Positions 44,202 through 52,975 of a DNA stretch of 64,000 bases are shown here, one piece after another; position 1 is the stretch's first letter; each line of letters begins with the position of its first letter. A program made the position numbers and the translations under genes. Origin of the DNA: Pseudomonas sp. W4I3 (GTDB lineage Bacteria > Pseudomonadota > Gammaproteobacteria > Pseudomonadales > Pseudomonadaceae); assembly GCF_030816195.1 (NCBI RefSeq), contig NZ_JAUSXS010000001.1:5541501-5605500 (forward strand), written 5' to 3'. The notes beneath the pieces are model-generated. The model saw nothing but the letters and a program-made list of their open reading frames with translations. It was not told where the DNA came from and searched no databases.

Positions 44202-44972
44202 TTAATCCTTCCGCTTAAGGAGCTCGCCACGGGCCGCTTTCTGGGTTTCCGTGAGGATGCCACGCAATATATTCATTTCCGCCCGGCTGACCGAGCTGCG
44301 TCCGTAAAGGCGACGCAGGCGCGCCATCAAGTGCCGTGGTTTTTCAGGATCAAGGAACTCGATGGCCACCAGGGTTTGCTCCAGGTGCTCATAGAATCGC
44401 TCCAGCTCGTCCATGGTGGCGAGCTCGCCACTTTTGGTCGATGCAACCTCTTCCTTTTCCATCTTGCTGGGCTGACCGGCAGCCGCCAGCCAGGCCATGC
44501 GCACTTCGTACGTCAGCACCTGCACCGCCGCGCCGAGGTTCAGCGAACTGAACTCGGGGTCTGATGGGATGTGCACGTGGTAATGACATCGCTGCAGCTC
44601 TTCGTTGGTCAGGCCGGAGTCTTCACGGCCAAATACCAGGGCGATTTCTGCACCACCGGCCGCTTCCTCCACCACTTTGGTGCCGCACTCACGCGGATCC
44701 AGCAGCGGCCAGGGAATGCGACGATCACGAGCGCTGGTGCCGAGCACCAGGTTGCAGCCGACCAGGGCGTCTTCCAGGGTCGCGACAACCTGGGCGTTTT
44801 CCAGGATGTCATTGGCGCCGGATGCGCGGGCATCGGCCTCGTGGTGCGGAAACACACGCGGCTCGACCAGCACCAGGCGTGTCAGCCCCATGTTTTTCAT
44901 GGCTCGAGCTACCCCGCCGATGTTGCCGGGGTGACTGGTATTGACCAGGACGACACGAATGTTTTGCAGCAA
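44202..44972 (-). CDS. trmJ: tRNA (Cm32/Um32) methyltransferase TrmJ
   Basis: A SPOUT-class 2'-O-methyltransferase of 256 residues acting on position 32 of tRNAs. N-terminal knotted domain with NTSHPGNIGGVARAMKNMGL and, near the knot, ALVFGREDSGLTNEELQRCHYHVHIPSDPEFSSLNLGAAVQ; C-terminal helical extension (about 165-256). Two bases separate it from cysE. Divergent from suhB. Confidence 0.94.
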   Translation of the reverse strand: MLQNIRVVLVNTSHPGNIGGVARAMKNMGLTRLVLVEPRVFPHHEADARASGANDILENAQVVATLEDALVGCNLVLGTSARDRRIPWPLLDPRECGTKVVEEAAGGAEIALVFGREDSGLTNEELQRCHYHVHIPSDPEFSSLNLGAAVQVLTYEVRMAWLAAAGQPSKMEKEEVASTKSGELATMDELERFYEHLEQTLVAIEFLDPEKPRHLMARLRRLYGRSSVSRAEMNILRGILTETQKAARGELLKRKD

Positions 44973-45053
44973 GGGAGGCGCTCTCGGACACGGGAAAGGG
45001 GAGCAAATCTTACAGAACCGCCCAAGGTTATGCCACGAAAGCTAACGTCGTCC

Positions 45054-45081
45054 TTCACCTGAAGAAAGTTTCTGCTAGAAT
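45054..45081 (+). promoter_or_regulatory. suhB promoter
   Basis: -35 TTCACC (45054-45059), 16-base spacer, -10 TAGAAT (45076-45081). Start about 45088, 30 bases before the ATG. Confidence 0.6.
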
Positions 45082-45117
45082 GCCCGGCTTTCTTTAACAA
45101 CCTTAGGTGACACATCC

Positions 45118-45933
45118 ATGCAGCCCATGCTGAATATCGCGCTGCGCGCCGCCCGCAGCGCCAGTGAATTGATCTTCCGCTCTATCGAGCGCCTGGATAC
45201 CATCAAGGTCGACGAAAAAGACGCCAAGGATTATGTATCCGAGGTGGATCGCGCCGCCGAACAGAAAATCATCGACGCTCTGCGCAAGGCCTACCCTACC
45301 CATGGCATCCTCGGTGAAGAAACCGGCCTGCACAAAGGTAGCGGCGAAGGCGAAGACTACCTGTGGATCATCGACCCACTGGATGGCACCACCAACTTCC
45401 TGCGCGGCATCCCGCACTTTGCCGTGAGCATCGCCTGCAAATACCGTGGCCGCCTGGAACATGCCGTCGTTCTCGACCCTGTTCGCCAGGAAGAATTCAC
45501 CGCCAGCCGTGGCCGTGGCGCCCAACTCAATGGCCGTCGCCTGCGCGTCAGCGGCCGCACCAGCCTGGATGGCGCCCTGCTGGGCACCGGCTTCCCGTTC
45601 CGTGACGATCAAATGGACAACCTGGAAAACTACCTGGGCATGTTCCGCGCCCTGGTCGGCCAGACCGCAGGTATTCGTCGCGCTGGCGCAGCGAGCCTGG
45701 ACCTGGCTTATGTGGCTGCCGGTCGTTTCGACGCATTCTGGGAGTCGGGCTTGTCCGAGTGGGACATGGCTGCAGGCGCCCTGCTGATCCAGGAAGCAGG
45801 CGGCCTGGTGAGCGACTTCACCGGCGGTCACGACTTCCTTGAGAAAGGCCACGTGGTTGCCGGCAACACCAAATGCTTCAAAGCAGTGCTGACGGCGATC
45901 CAGCCGCACCTGCCGGCTTCGCTGAAGCGCTAA
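45118..45933 (+). CDS. suhB: Inositol-1-monophosphatase family protein SuhB
   Basis: A 271-residue Mg-dependent phosphatase of the IMPase family. Metal-binding motifs are GEETG (about 66-70), IDPLDGTTNF (about 84-93) and WDMAAGALL (about 218-226). In E. coli SuhB also has a regulatory role in rRNA antitermination with Nus factors; here that is not testable. Followed by a strong terminator; the gene is probably monocistronic. Confidence 0.95.
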   Translation: MQPMLNIALRAARSASELIFRSIERLDTIKVDEKDAKDYVSEVDRAAEQKIIDALRKAYPTHGILGEETGLHKGSGEGEDYLWIIDPLDGTTNFLRGIPHFAVSIACKYRGRLEHAVVLDPVRQEEFTASRGRGAQLNGRRLRVSGRTSLDGALLGTGFPFRDDQMDNLENYLGMFRALVGQTAGIRRAGAASLDLAYVAAGRFDAFWESGLSEWDMAAGALLIQEAGGLVSDFTGGHDFLEKGHVVAGNTKCFKAVLTAIQPHLPASLKR

Positions 45934-45945
45934 GCGAGCGAGCAC

Positions 45946-45973
45946 AAAAAAGCACCCCGAGGGGTGCTTTTTT
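45946..45973 (+). terminator. suhB intrinsic terminator
   Basis: 13-bp stem AAAAAAGCACCCC / GGGGTGCTTTTTT with a minimal loop and T-tail, 12 bases after the stop. Confidence 0.93.
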
Positions 45974-46022
45974 TATGCCTGGGATTTGCTGTGTAGTGAA
46001 ACTCTAGCAACACCACCATTCA

Positions 46023-46114
46023 AATGTGGGAGGGGGCTTGCTCCCGATGGCAGTGGATCAGCACCTGATTGGCTGGCTGATACACCGCTATCGGGGGCAA
46101 GCCCCCTCCCACAT
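46023..46114. repeat. REPIN (GGGGGCTTGCCCCC family)
   Basis: Arms ATGTGGGAGGGGGCTTGCTC and GGGGGCAAGCCCCCTCCCAC flank about 40 bases. Internal TGATTGGCTGGCTGA is close to the internal part of the copy at 43321, so these are a sub-family. Confidence 0.87.
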
Positions 46115-46141
46115 TTTGAACTGTATAGGCTTTAGAATCTG

Positions 46142-46684
46142 TTACTGCTGATTCTGGCCGAGGATCAGACGACCTTCTTTGTCGACTGGAATCTGGCCGC
46201 CTGGATCACGCTCCATACGCACAGTGCCTTCCTTGCCGTCCAGGTTGTAACGCACGTCGTAACCCACAACCTTGTCACTGATGTCGTTCACGGTGTTACA
46301 ACGGGTTTGGGTAGTGGTGTAGGTATCACGGTTCTGCATACCTTCCTGAACCTTGTTACCCGCATAACCGCCACCAACCGCACCGGCTACCGTAGCCAGC
46401 TTCTTGCCATTACCACCGCCGATCTGGTTACCCAGCAGGCCACCGGCAAGGGCACCCACCACGGTACCGGCGATTTGATGCTGATCCTGCACCGGACGCT
46501 GCCGGGTCACTGTGACGTCCTTGCAGACCTCACGCGGGGTTTTAATCTGGGTTTTCACCGGCTGTACCGCCAGTACTTGCGCATACTCAGGGCCGCTTTT
46601 TACCAGGCTGTAGGTGGCGACAGCACCCCCGGCAGTCACACCGACAGCACCCAATACCGCACCAACCAGCAACGACTTGTTCAC
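46142..46684 (-). CDS. Glycine-zipper (2TM) outer-membrane-type protein
   Basis: A 180-residue exported protein. N-terminal hydrophobic segment (NKSLLVGAVLGAVGVTAGGAVATYSLV), then a second glycine-zipper pair (about 68-110; VVGALAGGLLGNQIGGGNGKKLATVAGAVGGGYAGN). Function unknown; members are often labelled glycine-zipper 2TM or YMGG/SlyB-like proteins. The start is set at GTG 46684, which has AGGAGG six bases upstream. The ATG codons upstream in the frame lack such a site. Confidence 0.85.
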   Translation of the reverse strand: MNKSLLVGAVLGAVGVTAGGAVATYSLVKSGPEYAQVLAVQPVKTQIKTPREVCKDVTVTRQRPVQDQHQIAGTVVGALAGGLLGNQIGGGNGKKLATVAGAVGGGYAGNKVQEGMQNRDTYTTTQTRCNTVNDISDKVVGYDVRYNLDGKEGTVRMERDPGGQIPVDKEGRLILGQNQQ

Positions 46685-46745
46685 GTTGAACCTCCTGACC
46701 ATCACAAACGGATCGAAAGATCCGCGCTATACCCAGCCTTGGAGC

Positions 46746-46779
46746 AAAAAAAAGGGCGTGAGTTCAATCTCGCGCCCTT
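46746..46779 (-). terminator. secF intrinsic terminator
   Basis: 11-bp stem AAGGGCGTGAG / CTCGCGCCCTT (one G-T) and an A-run on the plus strand (T-run in the leftward transcript). Confidence 0.88.
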
Positions 46780-46807
46780 CTTGCAACCGTTGATCAACAA
46801 ACGCCCA

Positions 46808-47722
46808 TCAAGGACGGTCGTCGACCTCCTTGCCAGTGCTGGCCGGAGGGATCAGGTCTTCGCTGTTGAGGTTCAGCCAGATCAGCACCACGTTGGCGAT
46901 GTAGATCGACGAGTAGGTACCCGCCAGAACGCCAATGAACAGTGCCAGGGAGAAGCCCCACAGGTTGTCGCCACCGAAGATCATCAGCGCCGCGATCGCC
47001 AGCAAGGTGGAGATCGACGTAGCCATGGTGCGCAGCAGCGTCTGGGTGGTGGAGATGTTGATGTTTTCGATCAGCGTCGCCTTGCGCAGTACGCGGAAGT
47101 TCTCACGAACCCGGTCGAATACCACGATGGTGTCGTTGAGCGAGTAACCAATGATCGCCAGCACCGCCGCCAGTACCGTCAGGTCGAAGGTGATCTGGAA
47201 GTACGCCAGGATACCCACGGTCACGATCACGTCGTGGATCAGCGACACAATGGCGCCGACACCGAACTTCCACTGAAAGCGGAACGCCAGGTAGATCATG
47301 ATCCCGACCAGCGCCATCAGCATACCGAGGCCGCCCTGGTCGCGCAGTTCTTCGCCCACTTGCGGGCCGACGAACTCGACGCGCTTGACCGACGCCGGGT
47401 TATCGCCACCGACCTTCTGCAAGGCCTCTGCCACCTGGTGACCCAGTTGCGGGTCTTCCCCAGGCATGCGCACCAGCAGGTCGGTAGTGGCGCCGAAGCT
47501 CTGCACCACCGCCTCGTGATAGCCGGCCTTGACCAGCTCGCCACGCACCAGCGTTACATCGGCAGGCTTCTCGTAGGTCAGCTCGATGAGCGTACCGCCG
47601 GTGAAGTCCAGGCCGTAGTTCAGGCCTTTATGGAACCAGCTGAACAACGCCAGAACGGTAAGGAGCACGGTGGCGCCGAACGCAATGTTGCGAACGCCCA
47701 TGAAGTTGATTGTACGTAACAT
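46808..47722 (-). CDS. secF: Protein-export membrane subunit SecF
   Basis: A 304-residue inner-membrane RND-like protein with six membrane segments and a periplasmic P1 domain. It works with SecD and YajC to pull translocated proteins using the proton motive force. The N-terminus INFMGVRNIAFGAT and the loop YSLNDTIVVFDRVREN are the family signature. Starts nine bases after secD; last gene of the queA-secF run. Confidence 0.97.
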   Translation of the reverse strand: MLRTINFMGVRNIAFGATVLLTVLALFSWFHKGLNYGLDFTGGTLIELTYEKPADVTLVRGELVKAGYHEAVVQSFGATTDLLVRMPGEDPQLGHQVAEALQKVGGDNPASVKRVEFVGPQVGEELRDQGGLGMLMALVGIMIYLAFRFQWKFGVGAIVSLIHDVIVTVGILAYFQITFDLTVLAAVLAIIGYSLNDTIVVFDRVRENFRVLRKATLIENINISTTQTLLRTMATSISTLLAIAALMIFGGDNLWGFSLALFIGVLAGTYSSIYIANVVLIWLNLNSEDLIPPASTGKEVDDRP

Positions 47723-47731
47723 GGCAGCCCC

Positions 47732-49603
47732 TTAAATCCACAACTTCTTGAAGTCACGTCCGCCAAAAATCAGGTTGACCATTGCGCGGGTCACCATGAT
47801 GGCCGTGAACATCGAGGTAAAGATACCGAGGGACATGGTCACCGCAAAACCCTTGACCGGGCCGGTGCCCATGGCAAAGAGAATCCCGCCGACCAGCAAC
47901 GTGGTCAGGTTGGAGTCGAGAATCGCGGTGAATGCCCGGCCGAAGCCTTCGTTGATTGCACGCTGTACGGTCATGCCGGCAGCGATCTCTTCACGAATCC
48001 GCGAGAAGATCAGCACGTTGGCGTCAACCGCCATCCCCATGGTCAGCACGATACCGGCAATACCCGGCAAGGTCAGCGTAGCGCCCAGCAGCGACATCAG
48101 GGCCAGCAGCATCACCATGTTGCCCGCCAGGGCCACGGTGGCGATAACGCCGAAGAAGCGATAGATGGCGATGATGAACAGCGACACGAACAACATGCCC
48201 CACAGCGCCGCATCGACACCCTTGGTGATGTTGTCGGCACCCAGGCTTGGGCCGATGGTGCGTTCTTCAGCGAAGTACATCGGCGCAGCCAGGCCACCGG
48301 CACGCAGCAGCAAGGCCAGTTCCGAAGACTCACCCTGGCCGTTCAGGCCGGTGATACGGAATTGCGCACCCAGCGGCGACTGGATGGTCGCCAGGCTGAT
48401 GATCTTCTTCTCTTCCTTGAAGGTCTGCACCGGCACGTCTTTTTCGACGCCGTTGACCATCTGCTTGGTGTAGGTGGTAACAGGGCGTTGCTCGATGAAG
48501 ATCACCGCCATGCTGCGACCGACGTTGCTGCGCGTGGCGCGGCTCATCAGTTCGCCGCCGTGACCATCCAGACGGATGTTCACTTCAGGGGTACCGTGCT
48601 CGCCGAAACCGGCCTTGGCGTCGGTAACCTGGTCACCAGTGATGATCAAGCCACGCTCGATCAACGCGGGAGGACGGTTGCCTTCACGGAATTCAAACTC
48701 TTCGGAAGTGGCGCGCGAAGCACCCGGCTCAGCCGCGAGGCGGAATTCCAGGTTGGCGGTTTTACCCAGAATACGCTTGGCTTCAGCGGTATCCTGCACG
48801 CCCGGCAGCTCAACCACGATACGGTTGGCACCCTGGCGCTGCACGATCGGCTCGGCTACACCCAGCTCGTTGACGCGGTTACGCACCGTGGTCAAGTTCT
48901 GCTTGATCGAGTATTCGCGGATTTCCGCGATCTTGGCCGGGCTCATCGCCAGACGCAGCACCGCCTGACCATTCAGGTCGGCCGGCACGATGTCGAAATC
49001 GTTGAAGTTCTTGCGGATCAGCGCACGGGCCTGTTCGCGGGAAGCTTCGTCAGCAAAACCCAGCTGAATGGCGCCATTGAGCTGCGGCAGGCTGCGATAG
49101 CGCAGCTTCTCTTTGCGCAGCAAGCTCTTCACGTCGCCTTCGTAGACTTTCAGACGCGCGTCGAGGGCTTTGTCCATGTCGACTTCCAGCAGGAAGTGCA
49201 CACCGCCGGACAAGTCCAGACCCAGCTTCATCGGGTGCGCGCCAATGCTGCGCAACCATTGTGGCGTGGTCTGTGCCAGGTTGAGCGCAACAACGTAGTC
49301 ATCACCCATGACCTTGCGCACAACGTCTTTGGCCGGCAATTGGTCTTCTTGCTTGGTCAGGCGCAACAAGCCGCCCTTCGCACCAGCCGCCAATGTTGCC
49401 GCCTTGACCTGGATGCCCGCGTCAGTGAGCGCTTTGCTCGCGCGTTCCAGATCAGCCTGATTGACCTGCAGCGCAGTGCTGGCGCCAGTGATCTGGATCG
49501 CCGGGTCATCAGGATAGAGATTGGGAGCGGAATAAATAAAACCGATCGCCAGCACCGCCAGGATCAGTACGTATTTCCACAGAGGGTATTTGTTCAGCAT
49601 CAC
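47732..49603 (-). CDS. secD: Protein-export membrane subunit SecD
   Basis: A 623-residue membrane protein with a first membrane span (about 7-27), a large periplasmic P1 domain (about 30-440), and five further spans in the C-terminal third. Signature LGLDLSGGVHFLLEV is at about 127-141, and GMAVDANVLIFSRIREE near the C-terminus. Works with SecF and YajC. Two adjacent ATG codons (49603, 49600) are possible starts. Long periplasmic domain is normal for pseudomonads. Confidence 0.97.
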   Translation of the reverse strand: MMLNKYPLWKYVLILAVLAIGFIYSAPNLYPDDPAIQITGASTALQVNQADLERASKALTDAGIQVKAATLAAGAKGGLLRLTKQEDQLPAKDVVRKVMGDDYVVALNLAQTTPQWLRSIGAHPMKLGLDLSGGVHFLLEVDMDKALDARLKVYEGDVKSLLRKEKLRYRSLPQLNGAIQLGFADEASREQARALIRKNFNDFDIVPADLNGQAVLRLAMSPAKIAEIREYSIKQNLTTVRNRVNELGVAEPIVQRQGANRIVVELPGVQDTAEAKRILGKTANLEFRLAAEPGASRATSEEFEFREGNRPPALIERGLIITGDQVTDAKAGFGEHGTPEVNIRLDGHGGELMSRATRSNVGRSMAVIFIEQRPVTTYTKQMVNGVEKDVPVQTFKEEKKIISLATIQSPLGAQFRITGLNGQGESSELALLLRAGGLAAPMYFAEERTIGPSLGADNITKGVDAALWGMLFVSLFIIAIYRFFGVIATVALAGNMVMLLALMSLLGATLTLPGIAGIVLTMGMAVDANVLIFSRIREEIAAGMTVQRAINEGFGRAFTAILDSNLTTLLVGGILFAMGTGPVKGFAVTMSLGIFTSMFTAIMVTRAMVNLIFGGRDFKKLWI

Positions 49604-49662
49604 GCCGCCCGCTTATAACGCGGGGCGCCTTGCGCGCCCCGTCGATTGGTAAAGGTTGTTAC

Positions 49663-50001
49663 TTAGATCGCTTTGAGCGTGCCTTTAGGCAGCGTGGCGG
49701 CGATGGCGCCCTTCTGGAACTTCATTTCCACGGTGTCGGAAACTTCCAGTACCACGAAAGCATCGGAAACCTTGGTGATCTTGCCGGCGATACCGCCAGT
49801 GGTCACGACTTCGTCGCCTTTTTGCAGGCTGCCCAGCAGGTTTTTCTGCTCTTTGGCGCGCTTGGCCTGTGGACGCCAGATCATCAGGTAGAAGATGACC
49901 AGGAAGCCGACCAGGAAAATCCACTCGAAACCACCGCCCATAGGGCCGGCAGCGGCAGGCGCAGCGGCGTCAGCCATGGCGTTAGAGATAAAAAAGCTCA
50001 T
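49663..50001 (-). CDS. yajC: Sec translocase accessory subunit YajC
   Basis: A 112-residue single-span inner-membrane protein (segment about 24-45, GGGFEWIFLVGFLVIFYLMI) with a small cytosolic domain (KRAKEQKNLLGSLQKGDEVVTTGGIAGKI). Partner of SecDF. An N-terminal Ala/Gly-rich stretch precedes the membrane span. Lies between tgt and secD in the usual order. Confidence 0.95.
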   Translation of the reverse strand: MSFFISNAMADAAAPAAAGPMGGGFEWIFLVGFLVIFYLMIWRPQAKRAKEQKNLLGSLQKGDEVVTTGGIAGKITKVSDAFVVLEVSDTVEMKFQKGAIAATLPKGTLKAI

Positions 50002-50044
50002 TTAGCACTCCAGTTGCAAATAGTGAATCTTAGGGTCGGGAAAC

Positions 50045-51169
50045 TCAGTCCAAGGGCGGCACAGGGAGCCCGCGCTTGGCATAGAAGGCATCGACGAAGG
50101 CGGCCAATGTACCCTGTTGAATAGCCTCGCGCAAACCAGCCATCAGGACTTGGTAATGACGCAAATTGTGGATGGTATTCAACATGCTACCCAGCATTTC
50201 CCCGCACTTGTCCAGATGGTGCAGATAAGCACGCGAGAAGTTCTGGCAGGTGTAGCAGTCACAGGTGGGATCCAGCGGCGAATCATCATGGCGATGGAAC
50301 GCGTTACGGATCTTCAGCACGCCTGTATCGATGAACAGATGCCCATTGCGGGCATTACGGGTTGGCATCACGCAATCGAACATGTCCACACCGCGGCGCA
50401 CACCCTCTACGAGATCTTCCGGTTTGCCAACGCCCATAAGGTAACGAGGTTTGTCTGCCGGCATCAGGCCTGGCAGGTAATCCAGCACCTTGATCATCTC
50501 GTGCTTGGGCTCGCCCACCGACAAACCGCCGATGGCCAGGCCGTCAAAACCAATCTTGTCGAGGCCTTCCAGCGAGCGTTTACGCAAGCTTTCATGCATG
50601 CCGCCCTGCACGATGCCGAACAACGCGGCGGTGTTATCGCCGTGGGCATTCTTGGAGCGCTGCGCCCAGCGCAACGACAGCTCCATGGAAATACGCGCGA
50701 CATCTTCGTCAGCCGGGTACGGCGTGCACTCGTCGAAAATCATCACGATGTCCGAGCCCAGGTCGCGCTGCACCTGCATCGACTCTTCCGGGCCCATGAA
50801 CACCTTGGAACCATCCACCGGCGAGGCGAAGGTCACGCCCTCCTCCTTGATCTTGCGCATGGCGCCCAGGCTGAACACCTGGAAACCACCGGAGTCGGTG
50901 AGGATCGGGCCTTGCCACTTCATGAAGTCGTGCAGGTCGCCGTGCTTCTTGATCACTTCCGTGCCCGGGCGCAGCCACAGGTGGAACGTGTTGCCCAGGA
51001 TGATCTCGGCGCCGGTGGCAACGATGTCACGCGGCAGCATGCCCTTGACGGTGCCATAGGTGCCGACCGGCATGAAGGCCGGGGTCTCGACGGTGCCGCG
51101 CGGGAACGTCAGGCGACCACGACGGGCCTTGCCATCGGTGGCCAATAATTCAAACGACATACGACTCAT
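50045..51169 (-). CDS. tgt: Queuine tRNA-ribosyltransferase
   Basis: Exchanges G34 for preQ1 in tRNAs with GUN anticodons. The 374-residue TIM-barrel enzyme has the nucleophile region in ILTDSGGFQVFSLG and MFDCVMPTRNARNG; the zinc site is in DPTCDCYTCQNFSRAYLHH. The ATG at 51169 overlaps the stop of queA (ATGA) and has GAGGA upstream; an ATG three codons later is also possible. Confidence 0.97.
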   Translation of the reverse strand: MSRMSFELLATDGKARRGRLTFPRGTVETPAFMPVGTYGTVKGMLPRDIVATGAEIILGNTFHLWLRPGTEVIKKHGDLHDFMKWQGPILTDSGGFQVFSLGAMRKIKEEGVTFASPVDGSKVFMGPEESMQVQRDLGSDIVMIFDECTPYPADEDVARISMELSLRWAQRSKNAHGDNTAALFGIVQGGMHESLRKRSLEGLDKIGFDGLAIGGLSVGEPKHEMIKVLDYLPGLMPADKPRYLMGVGKPEDLVEGVRRGVDMFDCVMPTRNARNGHLFIDTGVLKIRNAFHRHDDSPLDPTCDCYTCQNFSRAYLHHLDKCGEMLGSMLNTIHNLRHYQVLMAGLREAIQQGTLAAFVDAFYAKRGLPVPPLD

Positions 51170-52215
51170 AAGTTGTCCTCAGGGCCGCGCGGCGCCGGAT
51201 TGCGGGTGATAAACATCGCATCACCGTAGCTGAAAAAACGGTACCCATTGTCGATGGCGGCCTGGTAAGCGGCCATGGTTTCCGGGTAGCCGGCAAATGC
51301 CGAAACCAGCATCAACAGCGTGGATTCGGGCAAATGGAAGTTGGTCACCAGGCAGTCGACCACATGGAACGGCCGGCCTGGGTAAATGAAGATATCGGTG
51401 TCGCCACTGAACGGCTTGAGCACGCCATCCCGCGCCGCGCTCTCCAGCGAACGCACGCTGGTGGTGCCCACCGCAACCACCCGACCGCCACGCGCCTTGC
51501 ACGCGGCAACCGCGTCCACCACTTCCTGGCTGACTTCCAGCCATTCGCTGTGCATGTGGTGGTCTTCGATGTTATCCACACGCACCGGCTGAAACGTGCC
51601 GGCCCCCACGTGCAGGGTCACATAGGCCGTCTCGACGCCCTTGGCAGCGATGGCGTCCAGCAGCGGCTGGTCAAAATGCAACCCGGCCGTCGGCGCCGCC
51701 ACGGCACCGAGCCGCTGGGAGTACACCGTCTGGTAGCGCTCGCGGTCCGAGTCTTCGTCGGGGCGGTCTATATAAGGAGGCAACGGCATGTGGCCGACGC
51801 GCTCCAGCAGCGGCAACACCTCGTCGGCAAACCTGAGCTCGAACAAGGCGTCATGACGCGCAACCATCTCGGCCTCGCCACCGCCATCGATCAAGATACT
51901 CGACCCCGGCTTGGGCGACTTGCTGGAGCGCACATGGGCCAGCACGCGATGGCTGTCCAGCACCCGCTCCACCAGAATTTCCAGCTTGCCGCCGGAGGCT
52001 TTCTGGCCAAACAGCCGTGCCGGAATCACCCGGGTATTGTTGAACACCATCAAATCGCCCGGGCGCAAATGCTCAAGCAAATCAGTGAATTGACGGTGTG
52101 CGAGGGCACCGCTCGGCCCGTCCAGGGTCAGCAGTCGACTGGCGCGACGCTCGGCCAACGGGTGGCGAGCGATCAGCGAATCAGGGAGCTCAAAAGTAAA
52201 GTCAGCAACGCGCAT
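51166..52215 (-). CDS. queA: S-adenosylmethionine:tRNA ribosyltransferase-isomerase
   Basis: Transfers and isomerises the ribosyl group of SAM to preQ1-tRNA to give epoxyqueuosine. 349 residues with the family start MRVADFTFELPDSLIARHPLAERRASRLL and the conserved segments AAPTAGLHF and VTLHVGAGTFQPV. First gene of the queA-tgt-yajC-secD-secF run, divergent from the tRNA-Leu gene across 108 bases. Confidence 0.97.
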   Translation of the reverse strand: MRVADFTFELPDSLIARHPLAERRASRLLTLDGPSGALAHRQFTDLLEHLRPGDLMVFNNTRVIPARLFGQKASGGKLEILVERVLDSHRVLAHVRSSKSPKPGSSILIDGGGEAEMVARHDALFELRFADEVLPLLERVGHMPLPPYIDRPDEDSDRERYQTVYSQRLGAVAAPTAGLHFDQPLLDAIAAKGVETAYVTLHVGAGTFQPVRVDNIEDHHMHSEWLEVSQEVVDAVAACKARGGRVVAVGTTSVRSLESAARDGVLKPFSGDTDIFIYPGRPFHVVDCLVTNFHLPESTLLMLVSAFAGYPETMAAYQAAIDNGYRFFSYGDAMFITRNPAPRGPEDNL

Positions 52216-52281
52216 GATGGGGTTCGTCTAGCAGGGCCGGGAAGTCTAGCCGAAATAGTCAAAATTGACCATGAAACGTGA

Positions 52282-52310
52282 TTGACCAACGGTAATCTCA
52301 TCTCTATACT
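52282..52310 (+). promoter_or_regulatory. Promoter of tRNA-Leu
   Basis: -35 TTGACC (52282-52287), 17-base spacer, -10 TATACT (52305-52310). The predicted start is about 52317; the mature tRNA starts at 52324. Confidence 0.8.
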
Positions 52311-52323
52311 TCGCCGCCATTGA

Positions 52324-52408
52324 GCCCTGATGGCGGAATTGGTAGACGCGGCGGATTCAAAATCCGTTTTCGAAAGGAGTGGGAGTTCGAGTCTCCCTCG
52401 GGGCACCA
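52324..52408 (+). tRNA. tRNA-Leu (anticodon CAA)
   Basis: 85 nt with encoded CCA. Acceptor GCCCTGA pairs with TCGGGGC (one G-U). Anticodon stem GCGGA/TCCGT holds loop TTCAAAA, so the anticodon is CAA. A long variable arm, D-arm (TGGCGGAATTGGTAGACG) and T-arm (GGGAGTTCGAGTCTCCC) are all present; it is class II as expected for tRNA-Leu. Own promoter and terminator. Confidence 0.97.
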
Positions 52409-52412
52409 TCTT

Positions 52413-52446
52413 AAAAAAAGACCTTGAAATTCAAGGTCTTTTTTTT
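52413..52446 (+). terminator. tRNA-Leu terminator
   Basis: AAGACCTTGAA / TTCAAGGTCTT stem with 4-base centre and eight T after it. The A-run before the stem allows use in both directions. Confidence 0.92.
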
Positions 52447-52516
52447 CGTCTATAGAAAAGTGGGCAGCCCGCAGATTCATTCTTCACCGCCCACTGCCAA
52501 CCTGAAACACGGTCCG

Positions 52517-52542
52517 CTGTAGGAGCTGGCTTGCCTGCGAAG
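52517..52542. repeat. Single REP (GTAGGAGCTGGCTTGC type)
   Basis: CTGTAGGAGCTGGCTTGCCTG is a lone arm of the third REP type in this window. No inverted partner is visible within 150 bases. Confidence 0.7.
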
Positions 52543-52573
52543 ACGCCAGCCCAAACACCCTCAAACCACCTGC

Positions 52574-52888
52574 CTACACACCAACCGATTCCCCCTCCTC
52601 CACCACCCCATTCGGCAACATCCCCTTCGCCAAATCATCCACCACCGCCTTCGCCATCTCCCCCAAATAATGCGCCGCCCAGGCATAGCGATCCGCGCTG
52701 TTATCCATCGCTGCATCCAACGCCAGCATTTTGGAACAGTGCAGAAGCTCGGAAGCATGTTCCAGGGCATCGCGGATGGGTACGCCGGAATTGACGCGGA
52801 ATAGGCGGTGAAGGTTGGGCTGTTTGCCGCAGGTGGAAAAGTGATGACGCCGAGGGTTTTGTTGAGGGGTGGGTTGATCATTGGGCAC
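52574..52888 (-). CDS. DUF3077-like protein, probably frameshifted at its 5' end
   Basis: A Pseudomonas-type small protein of about 100 residues. The segment LFRVNSGVPIRDALEHASELL and WAAHYLGEMAKAVVDDL is what I recall of the DUF3077 family (function unknown). In this frame the only start is GTG at 52888, which directly abuts GGAG and so is poorly placed. In another frame an ATG at 52881 lies six bases after GGAGG and overlaps the stop of a small upstream ORF. That frame gives MINPPLNKTLGVITF, followed by the DUF3077 frame if one T were restored in the TTTT run at about 52836-52839 (or if ribosomes slip -1 there). The coordinates given are the whole longest ORF in the conserved frame. Confidence 0.6.
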   Translation of the reverse strand: MPNDQPTPQQNPRRHHFSTCGKQPNLHRLFRVNSGVPIRDALEHASELLHCSKMLALDAAMDNSADRYAWAAHYLGEMAKAVVDDLAKGMLPNGVVEEGESVGV

Positions 52889-52952
52889 CTCCGATCTGAG
52901 CGGGGGTGTCGATTGCGGTACTGCGAGGGTAAGGCCTGTCAGAAACGCTCAT
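52878..52952 (-). CDS. Small ORF coupled to the DUF3077-like gene
   Basis: A 24-codon ORF starting MSVSDRPYPRSTAID with AGGAG eight bases upstream. Its stop TGA overlaps the ATG at 52881 as ATGA, and the ribosome-binding site of the next frame (GGAGG) lies in its last codons. The arrangement is that of a translationally coupled leader. The product is not recognised. Confidence 0.5.
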   Translation of the reverse strand: MSVSDRPYPRSTAIDTPAQIGGAQ

Positions 52953-52975
52953 GGTTCTAGCTCCTAATGTCGAAA

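Noticed and set aside
52561..52881. 106-codon ORF from ATG 52881 read as one full protein
   Set aside because: Only its first about 15 codons look plausible; later it becomes Trp/Arg-rich nonsense, while the conserved frame is the neighbouring one. Treated as frameshift evidence.
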